Below are positions 45,226 through 57,189 of a DNA stretch of 64,000 nt, in pieces (the stretch's first letter is position 1; each line of letters begins with the position of its first letter). The stretch is from the NCBI GenBank assembly GCA_032622095.1, contig CP136063.1, positions 25,856,987 through 25,920,986 of the forward strand, written 5' to 3'. The DNA comes from Siphonodentalium dalli. Its lineage: Eukaryota > Mollusca > Scaphopoda > Gadilida > Siphonodentaliidae. The notes beneath the pieces were generated by a model. That model was not told the DNA's origin. It worked only from the letters and a program-made list of their open reading frames with translations, and made no database searches. Position numbers and translations under genes: made by a program.

Positions 45226-46200
45226 TACCTTGGTTCCCATGTTCGCTATAAACTAGCTTGAAATTCGCAAACCAATGAATTTTTTTTCTTCAGAAAATTT
45301 ACATTTTTATGACTCGCGACATAAATTGTCACCAATAAAAACAAATTTGATTCATCGTGGAAGTTAGTCGGTGACTATAAATAATGTCACCATTCAACTG
45401 AATGTTGTTGAATTCTATTGAGATGTGGAGCAGACAATATATTGGGAGGCTCGGAGGCTCCATAGCATGAGGCCCCCACCCCCCTTTTTCGTATGCCGTA
45501 TTCCATGCCCTGTTATGAGGTACGCCGTATTTCCGGCCCCTCTGTTAGGAGGTATTCGGTATTCCAAAAATACCGGTATTCGTACGCCGACCTTCCAAAA
45601 AATGAAGTTTTCATATATTTTTATGTATTCCATATGGTATTCCGTATTCCAACTTCTGTGTTAAGTGGTATTCCGTCTTCCATGGGGGGTGGGGTGGGGG
45701 CCTCTAGCATCTGCTCTTCAATCCTTACCAGATGTCAGTAAAAGTTCCCCATTTCATTATTTCAGTTCTTTAGCAATCTTAATCATTATATGCAATGCCC
45801 TGACCATGCTCAATACTAGCTTGAAATTGGCGAAACAATGAATTTTTTTTCTTCAGAAAATTAACATTTTTATGACTCGCGACATAATTGTCATCAATAA
45901 AAACAAATTTTATTCATCGTGGAAGTTAGTCGGTGACTATAAATAATGTCACCATTCAACTGAATGTTGTTGAGCATATTTCAACCAATTTTGGAAGTTT
46001 AAATGAATATTTTCTTCACACTCAAAGTCAATTGACAAATTTCAGGATTTTAGCCTGCTTCGTTGGGACCAAATATTTGTTGTGCACACTGAAGGAACGT
46101 CTACCATCACTCGATAGGCCAGATTATGCCCTGACCATGCTATAAAGTATTAAACTAGCTTGAAATTGGCAAAACTATGAATTTTTTTGGTTGAACAAAT
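45226..46200 (+). repeat. Direct repeat pair (about 190 bp) plus a partial third
   Basis: actagcttgaaattcgcaaa through ggaagttagtcggtgactat and ccattcaactgaatgttgtt occurs at 45252-45416 and 45811-45975; a third start is at 46151. Between the first two, 45490-45690 is built of gtattccgtattcc-like words. Confidence 0.85.
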
Positions 46201-46614
46201 TTACATGGGAATCTCCATAGAAAACGGTTATATTTCGATAAAAACGAAAGTAATGCGAAATGAAAGTCGGCACTGGCCAGAATTGTGCAGAATAACATAT
46301 GAGTCAAGTTATATGCGAATATTTGACCTCATTCGATTAAATAGTCTCGTATTTAAGGAATCAATGCCAATGGCGCTCGGACATGTGGAAATTTTTTCCG
46401 TCGCACTCGCAGATTGTAAGGCGGAATTGTGAAATGTAAACACGCATTACCTTTTGTGAGAATAACGCAAGCGCAGACTTTATCAAAGTAATGCAATACA
46501 CAACAACAAATAGGATAAAACGGATATAAGCACGGTATAAGTGAGAATAAACGTGGAAACAGTTGACAACATTTGTTCGGTTATTCGGCAAAACCGAAGG
46601 TATAGATTTATGGT
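46201..46614. other. Non-coding flank of the giant inverted repeat
   Basis: An 81-codon plus-strand frame (to 46432) has no recognisable domain. I make no call. Confidence 0.4.
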
Positions 46615-47195
46615 CACTAACAAGAAATTCAATTAATTGAGGAAAAACACCCACTGTCCTGAGTGGTATTGATAAGCTGTTGGGGGGGGGAGATATTAAT
46701 TGTGTTAAAGTGCAATGGGAAGTAATTGCGGTTAAGGGTAATACGAAATGTCTTATTGCATTCTCATTGGGCTTAATCATAATTAGAGATTCCTTAAGTT
46801 ATTGCGGTTAATCGAAATTGTCTATTAAATGTCAATTTTGATTCCCATAGAGATCATCAATGATGTCTATGCGCAGGGTCGACGTGCCAATCTTCTCTAT
46901 TTGGATTCCAATTGTTGGCTCATTAAATATGCACATATGCTTAAGATACAGTCGTGCACGAAGCGAGCTCCCGTAAGTCGGGTTTTGGATCCCATGCAGT
47001 TAATGAAAATATCATTGAAATAATCGGTTTCCCCCAATAAACAACCATATATTCAATATACATGTTTTGGAGCAGAATTAGGCAGTCCATATTGGACGCC
47101 ATCATGGAATATTTTTTTTTTGGTTTAATTTTCACACATATTTATTAGTTATGTGGATGGAGTTCTCATTAAACCTCACATCCTTATATTGGTTA

Positions 47196-47666
47196 CAGTA
47201 ATGCCCAAAGTAATTGACCACTTAACCACATCCGAATTATTGGTAATTTTTCAGCATTTAAAATCCTGACAAATTACCCATTATTCAGCTGTGGTCAATT
47301 ACTTTGTACATTACTGTATGAGGATTGAGTTATCATTACACCTCAAATCCTTATATTGGTTACAGTAATGCCCAAAGTAATTGACCACTTAACCACAGCA
47401 GAATTATGGGTATTTTTTCAGCATTTAAAATCCTGACAAATTACCAATAATTATGCTGTGGTTAAGTGGTCAATTACTTTGGACATTACTGTATGAGGAT
47501 TGAGTTATTATTACACCTCAAATCCTTATATTGGTTACAGTAATGCCCAAAGTAATTGACCACTTAACCACAGCAGAATTATGGGTAATTTTTCAGGATT
47601 TAAAATCATGAAAAAATACCCATTATTTTGCTGTGGTTAAGTGATCAATTACTTTGGACATTACTG
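47196..47666. repeat. Three tandem copies of a pogo-like MITE with flank
   Basis: Copies 47196-47316, 47363-47491 and 47538-47666 each begin CAGTAATGCCCAAAGTAATT, are palindromic and are flanked by TA. The intervening 46-base linkers (tatgaggattgagttatca, then cctcaaatccttatattgg) are near identical. One insertion was therefore amplified with its flank at a period of about 170. The mirrored site in the right arm (54000-54110) has the flank repeat without the MITE. Confidence 0.9.
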
Positions 47667-48084
47667 TATGTAGATGGAGTTAAACCTCACATCAGTGTGT
47701 TGGGGATTTGGACCTTGAGTTGGGACCTTTTGTTTTTAACGCGACAAATGCGCGTATACCTTATACACAAATTTCTTATGTAACCAGAGTTTTTCTTGGA
47801 TAAGATGAGTTTGAAGCCTGCTTACATTTCAAAATGTTGTCAGTTTTATATTGTCTGCAGCGGAACTCAACGCGTTGAAGCAAAAGTTAGAAAAGATAAA
47901 ATGTGTACGCAATGAGACTATAATACAACTGAAAAAATAAACTGAGGGAGGGGTGGGCGATACAGGGAACTAAGGGTTGAACCGATATAAATTTGTAGAG
48001 CGATAACGACCGATGTTGACATATTATGCATCTGAACTCTACTGTTGCAACATGGCTATAAAATAGGGGGGTGTCAGAATCTTA

Positions 48085-48345
48085 GTCATCTCCCGTTAAT
48101 ACTGCGGTACTATACCGCGGTATCCTCCAATACCGCGGTACTGATACCGCTTGTTAACGTATGTGGGAGTAAATACCTCCCCTCAAAGTGTTCCATGAAA
48201 ATCACTGCGGTATTCAAAAAAATTAATGCGGTGCCCGCTAAAAGACCGCGGTATCATCGCCCAATACCGTAATTCCACTGCCATGACCGCCTCGATACAG
48301 CTATCGTTTATTACCGGTATCACCGTGGTCATGACCGCCGGGGTA
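48085..48345. repeat. Cluster of CCGCGG palindromes
   Basis: taccgcggta-type words, exact or degenerate, recur about ten times (48095-48345), for example ctataccgcggtatcc and aataccgcggtactgatacc. It is confined to the left arm of the inverted repeat. No coding. Confidence 0.8.
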
Positions 48346-49185
48346 TCACCCCGTTTTTCTGGTCAATTACTTTGAGAATAGCGGTAGTCAGGCTACGCGC
48401 GGGAGAAAATAGGGGTTGATACGATAGACCAAAATAAATTTGTCAGGTGATAATGACCAATGTTGACCTATAAAGTAACGCGACTATACTGTCGCATAAT
48501 TATCAGGTGTAACCGGTCAAATATGAACTCTAGTGACCAATATAGAACAGGTCAGAAAACATTCGCAGGGCCCTAATTGGCCTAAAATTTATTTAACACT
48601 CCATTTGCCATTAAAATTGATTTATGTCGATAAAACTGTCATTTATCAAAATTTTAAGCTGAGACTTGGAGTGTGTTGGTGGGATAGCTACATATTCGTA
48701 AAATGACAGAGTACAGCACGCAATTATGTTTTAGATGGAAGAAATGAATTTTTTTCAATGATAAAATTTAACATGGAATTTACCATTAACATCGATTTAT
48801 GTCGATAAAACTGTCATTTTTCAAACTTTTAGGCTGAGACTTGGTGTATGTGCGTGTGATACATATATGTTCCTAAAATGACCGAGTCCAGCGCGTAATT
48901 ATGTTTTAGATGGAAGAAATTGAATTTGACATTTTCACAAAAACACGCCAATTCCGAATCCAGATGAAGAACTTGCAGACGAGCGCTCGTTAATATTCAT
49001 GCCAAGAAATACAGGCCTCAACCTCAACTTTTTGGAAGGTTAATCCGATATACACATATTGAAATAATCCTTCCAGAACACCTTCCAAGATATAGAAGAA
49101 TATTTTAATAGATTAGGACGCCAAAACAGTCGTAATGAAAGAATTAAAATGCACATCGCCTCCGCTTCGATTGTCACTGCGAGAC

Positions 49186-49793
49186 CGCTATCGGCATTGG
49201 AATTAGACCATTGTATCTGTTTTGCGCATGCGCAAGTCACTTTCCATATTTGGAATTTCCATATATGGGATTTGTGTTAACCTGAATACCGATCAATCCA
49301 TTAACAAACAAATTACCACGCAATTATCTTAGCATAAAAATATATTGTAATTTATGCAACTACGACCCTGGTAACCCTGATAACTAATAAAATATACCGG
49401 CCAATTCATTTTAAGATCGTTATTTCACTTTGCTTTAAGCATAAATACACTCTTAAACGCACATAAACGACCCATTGGCGTTAAATTAAATATACTCGGT
49501 ATTTATTATATTAGTTTTTTATTGCTCAGTATAGAGTTAGACCCTTGACACCTGTCAATATATTTGGGCTGAATTCATATGATGCGGTATTATTCCTCGA
49601 AATAAACAACAAAGCAGTCGTTACTTCGAAATGTCGTTTGGGCTAACATTTACACAAATCCTTCGCGTGTTCTCCTCAATTGGCACACAGGTTCTCAGTC
49701 GACACACAGGTTATCCCAGAAACTGGTGTGAAATAAACACCCAAGGTTTGGGTGAAATAAGAGTCAAGTGAACAATTATTATCTAAACACTCT
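49186..49793. other. Non-coding spacer of the giant inverted repeat
   Basis: No gene seen. A single NRF1-like ttgcgcatgcgcaa palindrome is at about 49220. Confidence 0.5.
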
Positions 49794-50368
49794 CACGGGG
49801 GGAGAACTGCGACGTGAGGATCGGTTGCATTCCGATAAGAGACCGTGGAAATCCGATAAACGAGACGGTGCGCTTTCGGCGACAAACGAGATTTTCTTCG
49901 TGTTTGGGCATTCAAACGGAATTGCCGTGACAAATCAGGTTTCATATCACCATACCGTTATTTTAGTTAGTAATATTCATCAAAATATAGACGCTACAGT
50001 GAGTAAAACCAATAGAATCGCCATTTAAAAGTCACGCGACGGTTCGTTTTTCGATAAAAAACGAACCGTCGAGTGTCTTTTATCGGAAAACGAACCATCA
50101 CGTGACTTTTAAATGGCTATTCTCTTGATTTTAGTCACCGTAGCGTCTAGATTTTGATGGATATCAGTAACTTAAATGACGATATGATGATATGAAACCT
50201 GAGGGGTCACCGATATTCCAATTGAATGCTTGAACACGAAGAAAATCTCGTTTGTTGCCGAAAACGAGCCGTCTCAGATCGAATAGCCACAGTATCGTTG
50301 ATTGGAATTCCACCGTCTCTTTATCGGAATGCAACCGATTCTCACGTCGCAGTTCTCCCACGTGACTT
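49794..50368. mobile_element. 575-bp near-complete palindrome (foldback MITE)
   Basis: ggagaactgcgacgtgagga (49801 on) is mirrored by the complement ending at about 50360. The match continues through tcggttgcattccgataa, caaacgagattttcttcgtg, and tttaaaagtcacg to a core hairpin of gacggttcgtttttcgat and its complement (50038-50071). It can fold into one long hairpin. The target duplication could not be defined. Confidence 0.88.
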
Positions 50369-50426
50369 TACGGGAGAAATATCAAGGTGAAGTAATTAAA
50401 GTATTGCTCAATACCTACAGCTTTAA

Positions 50427-50946
50427 AGGTGGATTATCTCTTTGTAAACATGTATTATATAGTTATCAGGGTATAAAATATTAGATTTGAATCGAGGACT
50501 CCTGTCCGGAAATGCTTCTATCGATTAATATTAATTTTATTTCGAATATTTTCTGGTCTAAAAATGTGTGTTTGTTCAGCTAACGAACAATAGTGGTTAC
50601 TGTTAACCAAGACCATAAATTTTATTGTACACTTTTGTCACAAATAAACGTCAATTATACTCATTATCGCTTATATCTGTGGAACAAAACAATACAAACA
50701 ATCAATCTGGGACATTTGACTTTCGGTGCGTAGCTATAGGAACAACCCAGTGCTCTATATCGCAATATGGTATCATCCGAATGGTCTGTTCTAAAAATAG
50801 TAACATAAACGGTCCCGATTTAATATTCGAAATAAAATCAATATTAATTGATAGAAGCTTTTCCGGACAGGAGACTTCAGTTTATATTTATTATTTTATA
50901 CCCACGCAAATATTTAAAATTCGTTATTTAAAGAGATAATCCATCT
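50427..50946 (+). mobile_element. TTAA foldback MITE, copy E (520 bp, uninterrupted)
   Basis: Flanked by TTAA (50423-50426 and 50947-50950). It begins AGGTGGATTATCTCTTTG and ends AAAGAGATAATCCATCT. The arms share actcctgtccggaaatgctt and ttttatttcgaatatt with their complements. It lies in the spacer of the giant inverted repeat. Confidence 0.92.
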
Positions 50947-50950
50947 TTAA

Positions 50951-52269
50951 TGTTGAGGTATGGATTTTTCTCCAGTCTAGTCACCCAATCGAGCACTTTC
51001 CGATGTACATATAATGATGGATATATTCAGATTTAGATATTTTCTAAACAGGTCAGCATCAAATGAATTTATCTACTGTTCGTGGTTACTATGATTTCAT
51101 TTCCATGAAATCTCGGGTATAAACAGCTACTGTTCGCAAAAACAAATCATACTGTATCAGATTGCATCAGCATTCCTGGGTCAAAAGGGAACCAGTAGTA
51201 ACTGAAACCCACCTTATGAGCGTTATCAATGAAACTAGCAAGTGTGGATGATTTCTCCTTTCTGGTAACCATCTCATTGACCATTTTTAATTGAGATGCA
51301 TATGCTTAGTAATATGCTAATATAATATGCCATGGTTGCCGAATGATTAGATATCAGAATTTATTCAAAATAAGGTTGCTGTTACCCACATATACCAATC
51401 CGTTGTGAATAATTTAAGAGGCGAGTTTGAAAAGTCATCAATTATTAGGTTAATAGATCGCGGTTTTGGGAGCCATCTTGGATTTTGAGGTACAATTTAC
51501 ACTGTCAAGAGGAGGTGTGATGCAATGTTATTATTGTTGGCGAAACAAATTCATTTTACTGTCTATATTTTCATCCCAGACTCAATGCCAATTTTGAAAT
51601 TGTTCTTTGTCAATTTGATGATTTCATCTCATTTTTGTAGTTTCATTCTCTTGAATTCTTGAGTATAATCAGCCATTACTCACAAACCATTCATATTGTT
51701 TCTTTCGCCAACACGGAGCAAATACGTTCACCTATATTCACTAAATAGCACATTAGGAGTGATCTCAAAGAAATTTGGATTTTTTTTTAGTGATTTCTCT
51801 AGCTTGGCAACCTTTTTGGTCGCCATCTTGAAAATCGATGCACTTTTTCACCCACTGACCGACGCGGCCCAGCCACGTCCAGTGGGTGGTACTCTGATCG
51901 TAGGAGGTCATGCGTTTCTGCTGAACTGAACTAGTGCCCATGCGTTTCTGCTGAGCTGCACTGACGTTTGATTTTATTATAATCATTATCAAAGAACACG
52001 CTTGGATAACACCGCCATGAACAGTTTAATTTTATGATGTTGAGCTCATATCGTCAATAAAATTATAGTTATAACTGATAAAACTAAGATGTACTGCTTA
52101 AGTATTTCTGCCAATTGGGTACCTAGATTCAGGTTGAGATAGAACTTGAGAATATTTTAATTTCAACCAATTGAAATGTCGTTGTAAGTGGAAAGGTGTT
52201 AAGGTTGGGGAGCAACGCAAATGACGTCACCATAAACAAGGCGCCTCAAATCGTACACATGTACAGGTC
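50951..52269. other. Non-coding spacer of the giant inverted repeat
   Basis: No supported gene. A direct repeat catgcgtttctgctga is at 51909 and 51939, and aatgacgtcacc, a CRE-like palindrome, is at about 52220. Confidence 0.5.
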
Positions 52270-53029
52270 TCGCTTCGTCTCGGAAGCGTGATTTAAATTC
52301 ATTCATTTTGACTGTTTCTGTGTCCTAAGATATTAAAAACTTGTGGGATATCTTTGAATGTGCTTAGGAAGGATTGTTTTGATATTTAATTATTTGATTT
52401 ACCTTCCAAAAAGGTGAGTTTCAGGCCTGCCATTGTTCAATTTGTTGTCAATCTGATGTGACAGCGCTCGTCTGCAACTGCAATTGGCAGAATTCGCGTG
52501 TTTGATGCAAAAGTTTTCTCCACTCAATTCTCTCAAAATGCACCCTAATCGGTCAATTTCTTTCGATAATTCTATCTAAATACATCTTAGCTATTATTCG
52601 GATTAGATCTCCCCGTCGAGAAAACGATATTTTGATCAAAACGACACTTGACTGTTTGTACATTTGTATAGAAAATGAACAAAAATTCAACGCACAGCCC
52701 ACGCTCACACTGGAATTTTATTATCGAATTACGATCTGGACCCTGTCATTTTAGGAATATATAAGTATTCCACTCAGACACTCTAAGTCTCAGCTTAAAA
52801 TTTTGAAAAATAAGAGTTTTATCGACATAAATCGATTTTAATGGCAAATCCTATGTTAAATAAATTTTAGGGCCCTCCTGCAAGTGTTTTCTGAGCTGCT
52901 TCATATTGGGCCCAGAGTCCATATTTGACCGGTTCTAACTGATAATTGTGCGACAGTACAGTCGCGTTACTTTATACGTCAACATTGGTCATTATCACCC
53001 GACAATTTTTTTCGGTCTATCGTATCAAC

Positions 53030-53720
53030 CTCTATTTCCCCCGCATAGCCTGGTTAAGTGTCAACATTGGTCTTTATCACTCGACTAATTTATATCGTTT
53101 CATCGGTATGAATCCCATATCCAATTATCCACATATAACCAACCCAACCTCTAATCCCTATTTATTTTTCATCGCTATAGTCACGTTATGTACATATTTT
53201 ATCACGTGATACTTATACTTATGTCTATGGTATTACTATGGTATACCATATACGTTTTTCAATCGCTATTCCTTTCTATATAATTCTGGTGCCATCTATA
53301 GAGATAGAGATAATTTCAGACCCCCCCCCCAGTTTATATCATTGCCGCTACAGTACAGTCGCGATGCATTACATGGCAACATTGATAGCTATCGCTCTAC
53401 TAATTTATGTCAGTTCATTGGTATAAACCCCCTTTTCTCCATATAATCAACCCAACATCTAATCCCGGCCCAAATTATTATTTTTCTTTTCATCGGTATA
53501 GTCATGTTACATACATATTTTTGTTATCAATTGATTCTTATTTGCATTGTACCACTATAGAAGTCCATAAATGACTATTCTGGCACTACGTAGAGCTAAC
53601 TAAGATTCTGACCCCTGCCCCTATTTTATAGCCTTGTTGCAACAGTAGAGTTGAGATGCATAATATGTCAACATCGGTCATTTTCGCTCTACAAATTTAT
53701 ATCGGTTCAACCCTTAGTTC
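53030..53720. repeat. Degenerate tandem repeat in the right arm (about 4 units)
   Basis: gtcaacattggtcattatca, then ctctactaatttatatcg and ggt(a/t)taaacc, recur near 52980, 53059, 53372 and 53670. The left arm has fewer units, so the copy number changed after the arms formed. Confidence 0.7.
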
Positions 53721-54479
53721 CCTGTATCGCCCACCCTTCCTCAATTTATTTTTCATTCGTATTATAGTCTCGTTATGTACACATTTTATCTCTTGTAACT
53801 GTTGCTTCAACATGCCGAGTTCTGCTGCAGACGATACAAAACTGACAACATTTCAAAATGTAAGCAGGCTTCAAACTCATCTTATCCAAGAAAAACTCTG
53901 GCTACATAAGAAATTTGTGTATAAGGTGTACTCGCATTTGTTGCATTAAAAACCAAAGGTCCCAAGTCAAGGTCCAAAATCCCCAACACACTGATGTGAG
54001 GTTTAATGATAACTCCATCTACATAACCTAACCAATATAAGGATGAGAGGTTTAATGATAACGCCATAGACATAACCAATATAAGGATGTGAAGTTTAAT
54101 GATAACTCCATCCAAATGATAACTCCATCCACATAACTAATAAATAGGTGTGAAAATTAAACAAAAAAATTAAATTCCTTGATGGCGTCCAATATGGACT
54201 ACCTAACACTGCTCCAAAACATGTACATTGAATATATGAATGTTTATTGGGGGGGGGGAACCGATTATTTCAATGATATTTTAATTCACTGGGATCCAAA
54301 ACCCGACCTACGGGAGCGCGCTTCAAGCACGACTATATCTTAAGCATATGTGCATATTTAATAAGCCAACAATTGGAATCCCAACAGAGAAGATTGCGCT
54401 GGCTCCCTTGTGCATAGACATCATTGATTATCTCTATGGGAAACCAAATTGACATTTAATAGACAATTTCGATTAACCG

Positions 54480-55020
54480 CAATAACTTAAGGGATTTCTA
54501 ATTGCGCTTCAGCCCAATGAGAATATTTCTCATGGAGCTTAAGTGCAATAAGAATATTCCTTAAGGATTGTGCTTTGATGTACCTTATTGCTCTTAAGCA
54601 CAATAATATATTCCTGTGTAATAAGGAATATTATTATTGCAATAAGACTTTCCTTATTATGCTTAACCGCAATTACATCCCCATTGCACTTAAGCGCAAA
54701 TAATATCTCTCTCATTGGATCACCCTTCTCCAAATAGTAGAATAATCCTATATTTGTTCCACTCAATGTACCATGGAGATGGACTACACCACCTGAATTA
54801 TAAGGAGTTTATGTACTATATATAATATATTATTCCTTATTAAGAGATTCCTTATTGGGCTTTATAAGCGCAATTTGAATATTCTTCATTGCGCTTAAGC
54901 GCAATTCAATATTCCCTTATTGCGCTTAAGCACATTAGAGATTCCCTTATTGCGCTTAAGAGCAATAAAGAATATTCCTTATTGTGATTAAGCGCAATTA
55001 GCTCTTCTTGCGCTTAATTT
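54480..55020. repeat. Cluster of AAGCGCAATA / TATTGCGCTT words
   Basis: Words such as ttattgcgcttaagcgcaat and aggaatattccttatt recur more than ten times, many palindromic. It is confined to the right arm. No coding. Confidence 0.85.
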
Positions 55021-55424
55021 TAAAAAATTGTTATACCTATAATTGTATTGGTTTGTCCTTTAATATTTCCCATACATCATGCCCACATATATTATGATAG
55101 AATAGTACTATTATTATTAATAGTACTCGTACTGTCAATATTCTAGCATGGTTAGTTTCAAAATCATAACGTTAATTGTTATTACTATTTGTGTGTACTG
55201 TACATGTACATCAGTCATCAGTTAACAAACAAGCAGAGCCTGGTTGAATATCTATCATTCCCATCGTCAAGCTGTTGATGTCATTCATGTTATTTTGCAT
55301 GCGAAGTGGTAGACTCTCCAATAGCTTATCAATACCAATCAGGACAGTGGGTGTTTTTTCTTAATTAATTAAATTTCTTGTTTGGTTGTTATCATATGGC
55401 AATATATATATTTAAGTAAATAAC

Positions 55425-55567
55425 CACACATTTTTAGACCAGAACATATTCGAAATAAAATCAATATTAATCGATAGAAGCATCTCCGGACAGGAGTCTT
55501 CGACCAATATCTTAATGTTATACCCCAGTTACTATATAGTACATGTTTACAAAGCTATAATTCACCT
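55425..55567 (-). mobile_element. TTAA foldback MITE, half copy F
   Basis: Complement of the left half of copies A-E: ccacacatttttagaccag to aattcacct, then TTAA at 55568-55571. The other half is absent. It abuts the outer end of the giant inverted repeat. Confidence 0.82.
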
Positions 55568-55571
55568 TTAA

Positions 55572-57189
55572 TCATGGCGTGTGACACGAATACAATGTCT
55601 TGGCCTACTGTAACAAGGCATGATACGGCGATATAACAATATGTAAAGTGAATAAAGGTCGGTCGCGTGACCTTAATAGATAACATACTTTTGTGGATGG
55701 ATGATTGTCCTAAACTAGGTATTTTTATATTGCTTTAAGCTGTCATCAGTGCTTAAGACCACTTTTCGAATGCCTGCATGGGGCGCTATGAACACGTTTT
55801 ATGTTGTTATCCGCATATCACCAAGGCTTTTCGATAGATTTAACTCACATCACCCTGTGTCACGTAGTGAATTTGGTAAACAATAATTATTCCACGTGGT
55901 CCAATATAAACAATGTGCCGCTGTCAAAATACGTCATCAATAAACATTGGGTGCGGTCCAATCAAACAGACGATATCGCAGCCAATTGCTGACTACAGCG
56001 AGAGCCGAGGATTGTGGGTTGATATAATCTAGACAGAATGAATCTACACTCGGACCAGACCACACGACTTAATTAACTAATGATAAATATCTACAATAAT
56101 GCATGGTAACTATAATACCACGATGTACAACTTATAAGAGTTCCCGACCTACTAGATAGGTAAGTATTCTATTGCCCAATATGTATTCTATGTAGTGATA
56201 ATATAATATTACCCCATTCAAAATTCGCTACAAATGACGTCGTTCGCTAATCATCGAATCGGCGAGGACAGCCATATTGATTTTTTCAATTGGCAATCCA
56301 CGTGTTTTGCAATTCAATGTCAGGGACACTAAACACAGTGTCATGTTGAATTGTAAGCCATTGTATCATGTATAAGTAGTGAAAACTGAAATTGTAATTT
56401 TTGTGTTCATTTTTGTTTGCCATTTTTGTCCAAAATAAATTTTGTCCAATTTTTGCTATAAAATGTATTGATTACTGATATTGCCAATTAATTAATATAC
56501 TAATCAAATTAATTCCACATATTGCATTAAATTCCATTTTTGATAGATTTTTCATATATTTTTGATAAAATATCCATATTTTGTCCAATTTTGCATTAAT
56601 ATTGCCCATTTTGTGGAATATTGCCATTATTCATTCAACTGAATGACTTGATTGATTATTAATTGCCAAGTTTTGAGATTATTGTCCATTTTTGATAATT
56701 TGCTGCATTTTTGTCAATTTTTGACAAAATTTGATATATTTTGTCCTATTTTGCTATAAATTATTTAATTACCCTATATTTTGTCCAATTATGATGTAAT
56801 TGATCTTGTTTACCTTGCATAAATTATTTTTGCCTGATTAAATGTCCATTTTTGCTATTTTTTGAGATAGTTGAAATTTTTGATAATTTTTGCTCTGATA
56901 TTGCCATTTTTTGCCATATATTTTTCATATACAATGCCTATTTTCCATTTTTGTATGCCAATCCAGATTTTGACATCCAATTTTGCCATGTTTGTCCTAT
57001 AAATGCATTCCATATGGTTCAGATGTTTCAAGTTCAATTTTGCATTTATGTTATTGCCATAATGAATGTCAACACATATTTAAAGGTAACATCCAGCTCG
57101 TAAGAAGTTAAATACTACTTCAGGGCCTTTGTTACAGATAGTTATAACATATCAATTATATTTCACTGTTAACTTATTTACTTTTGAAG
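55572..57189 (+). other. Region expected to hold the gypsy 5' LTR and leader
   Basis: The first codon of Gag is at 57190, so the LTR, primer-binding site and leader should be here. I could not define them, because the 3' LTR lies outside the window and no convincing tRNA-complementary TGG site is visible close to Gag. 56390-57000 is T-rich with repeated attttgccatttttgtcc-like words. A tgacgt word occurs at 56234. tgtgacacgaatacaatg at 55582 is only a speculative LTR start. Confidence 0.35.

Larger units (their letters stand above)
46615..55390. mobile_element. Giant inverted repeat / foldback element (8.8 kb)
   Basis: The left arm is about 46615-49185, the right arm about 52270-55390, and the spacer about 3.1 kb. 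The outer ends match as caagaaattcaattaattga versus the complement of ttaattaattaaatttcttg. Matching blocks in mirrored order include cacccactgtcctgagtggt, gtctattaaatgtcaattt, ttggatcccat-type, ggacgccatcatgg, gcgatacagggaactaaggg, atttatgtcgataaaactgt and cagacgagcgctcg. Divergence is roughly 10-20% by eye, with large indels. No transposase is visible. It may be a foldback transposon or an old inverted duplication; no target duplication was found. Confidence 0.8.

Noticed and set aside
46187-46432. 81-codon plus-strand frame
   Set aside because: No domain and not conserved in any repeat copy in the window; insufficient evidence for a gene.
57015-57040. tggttcagatg as the gypsy primer-binding site
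   Set aside because: No tRNA 3' end could be matched with confidence and no LTR end CA precedes it.
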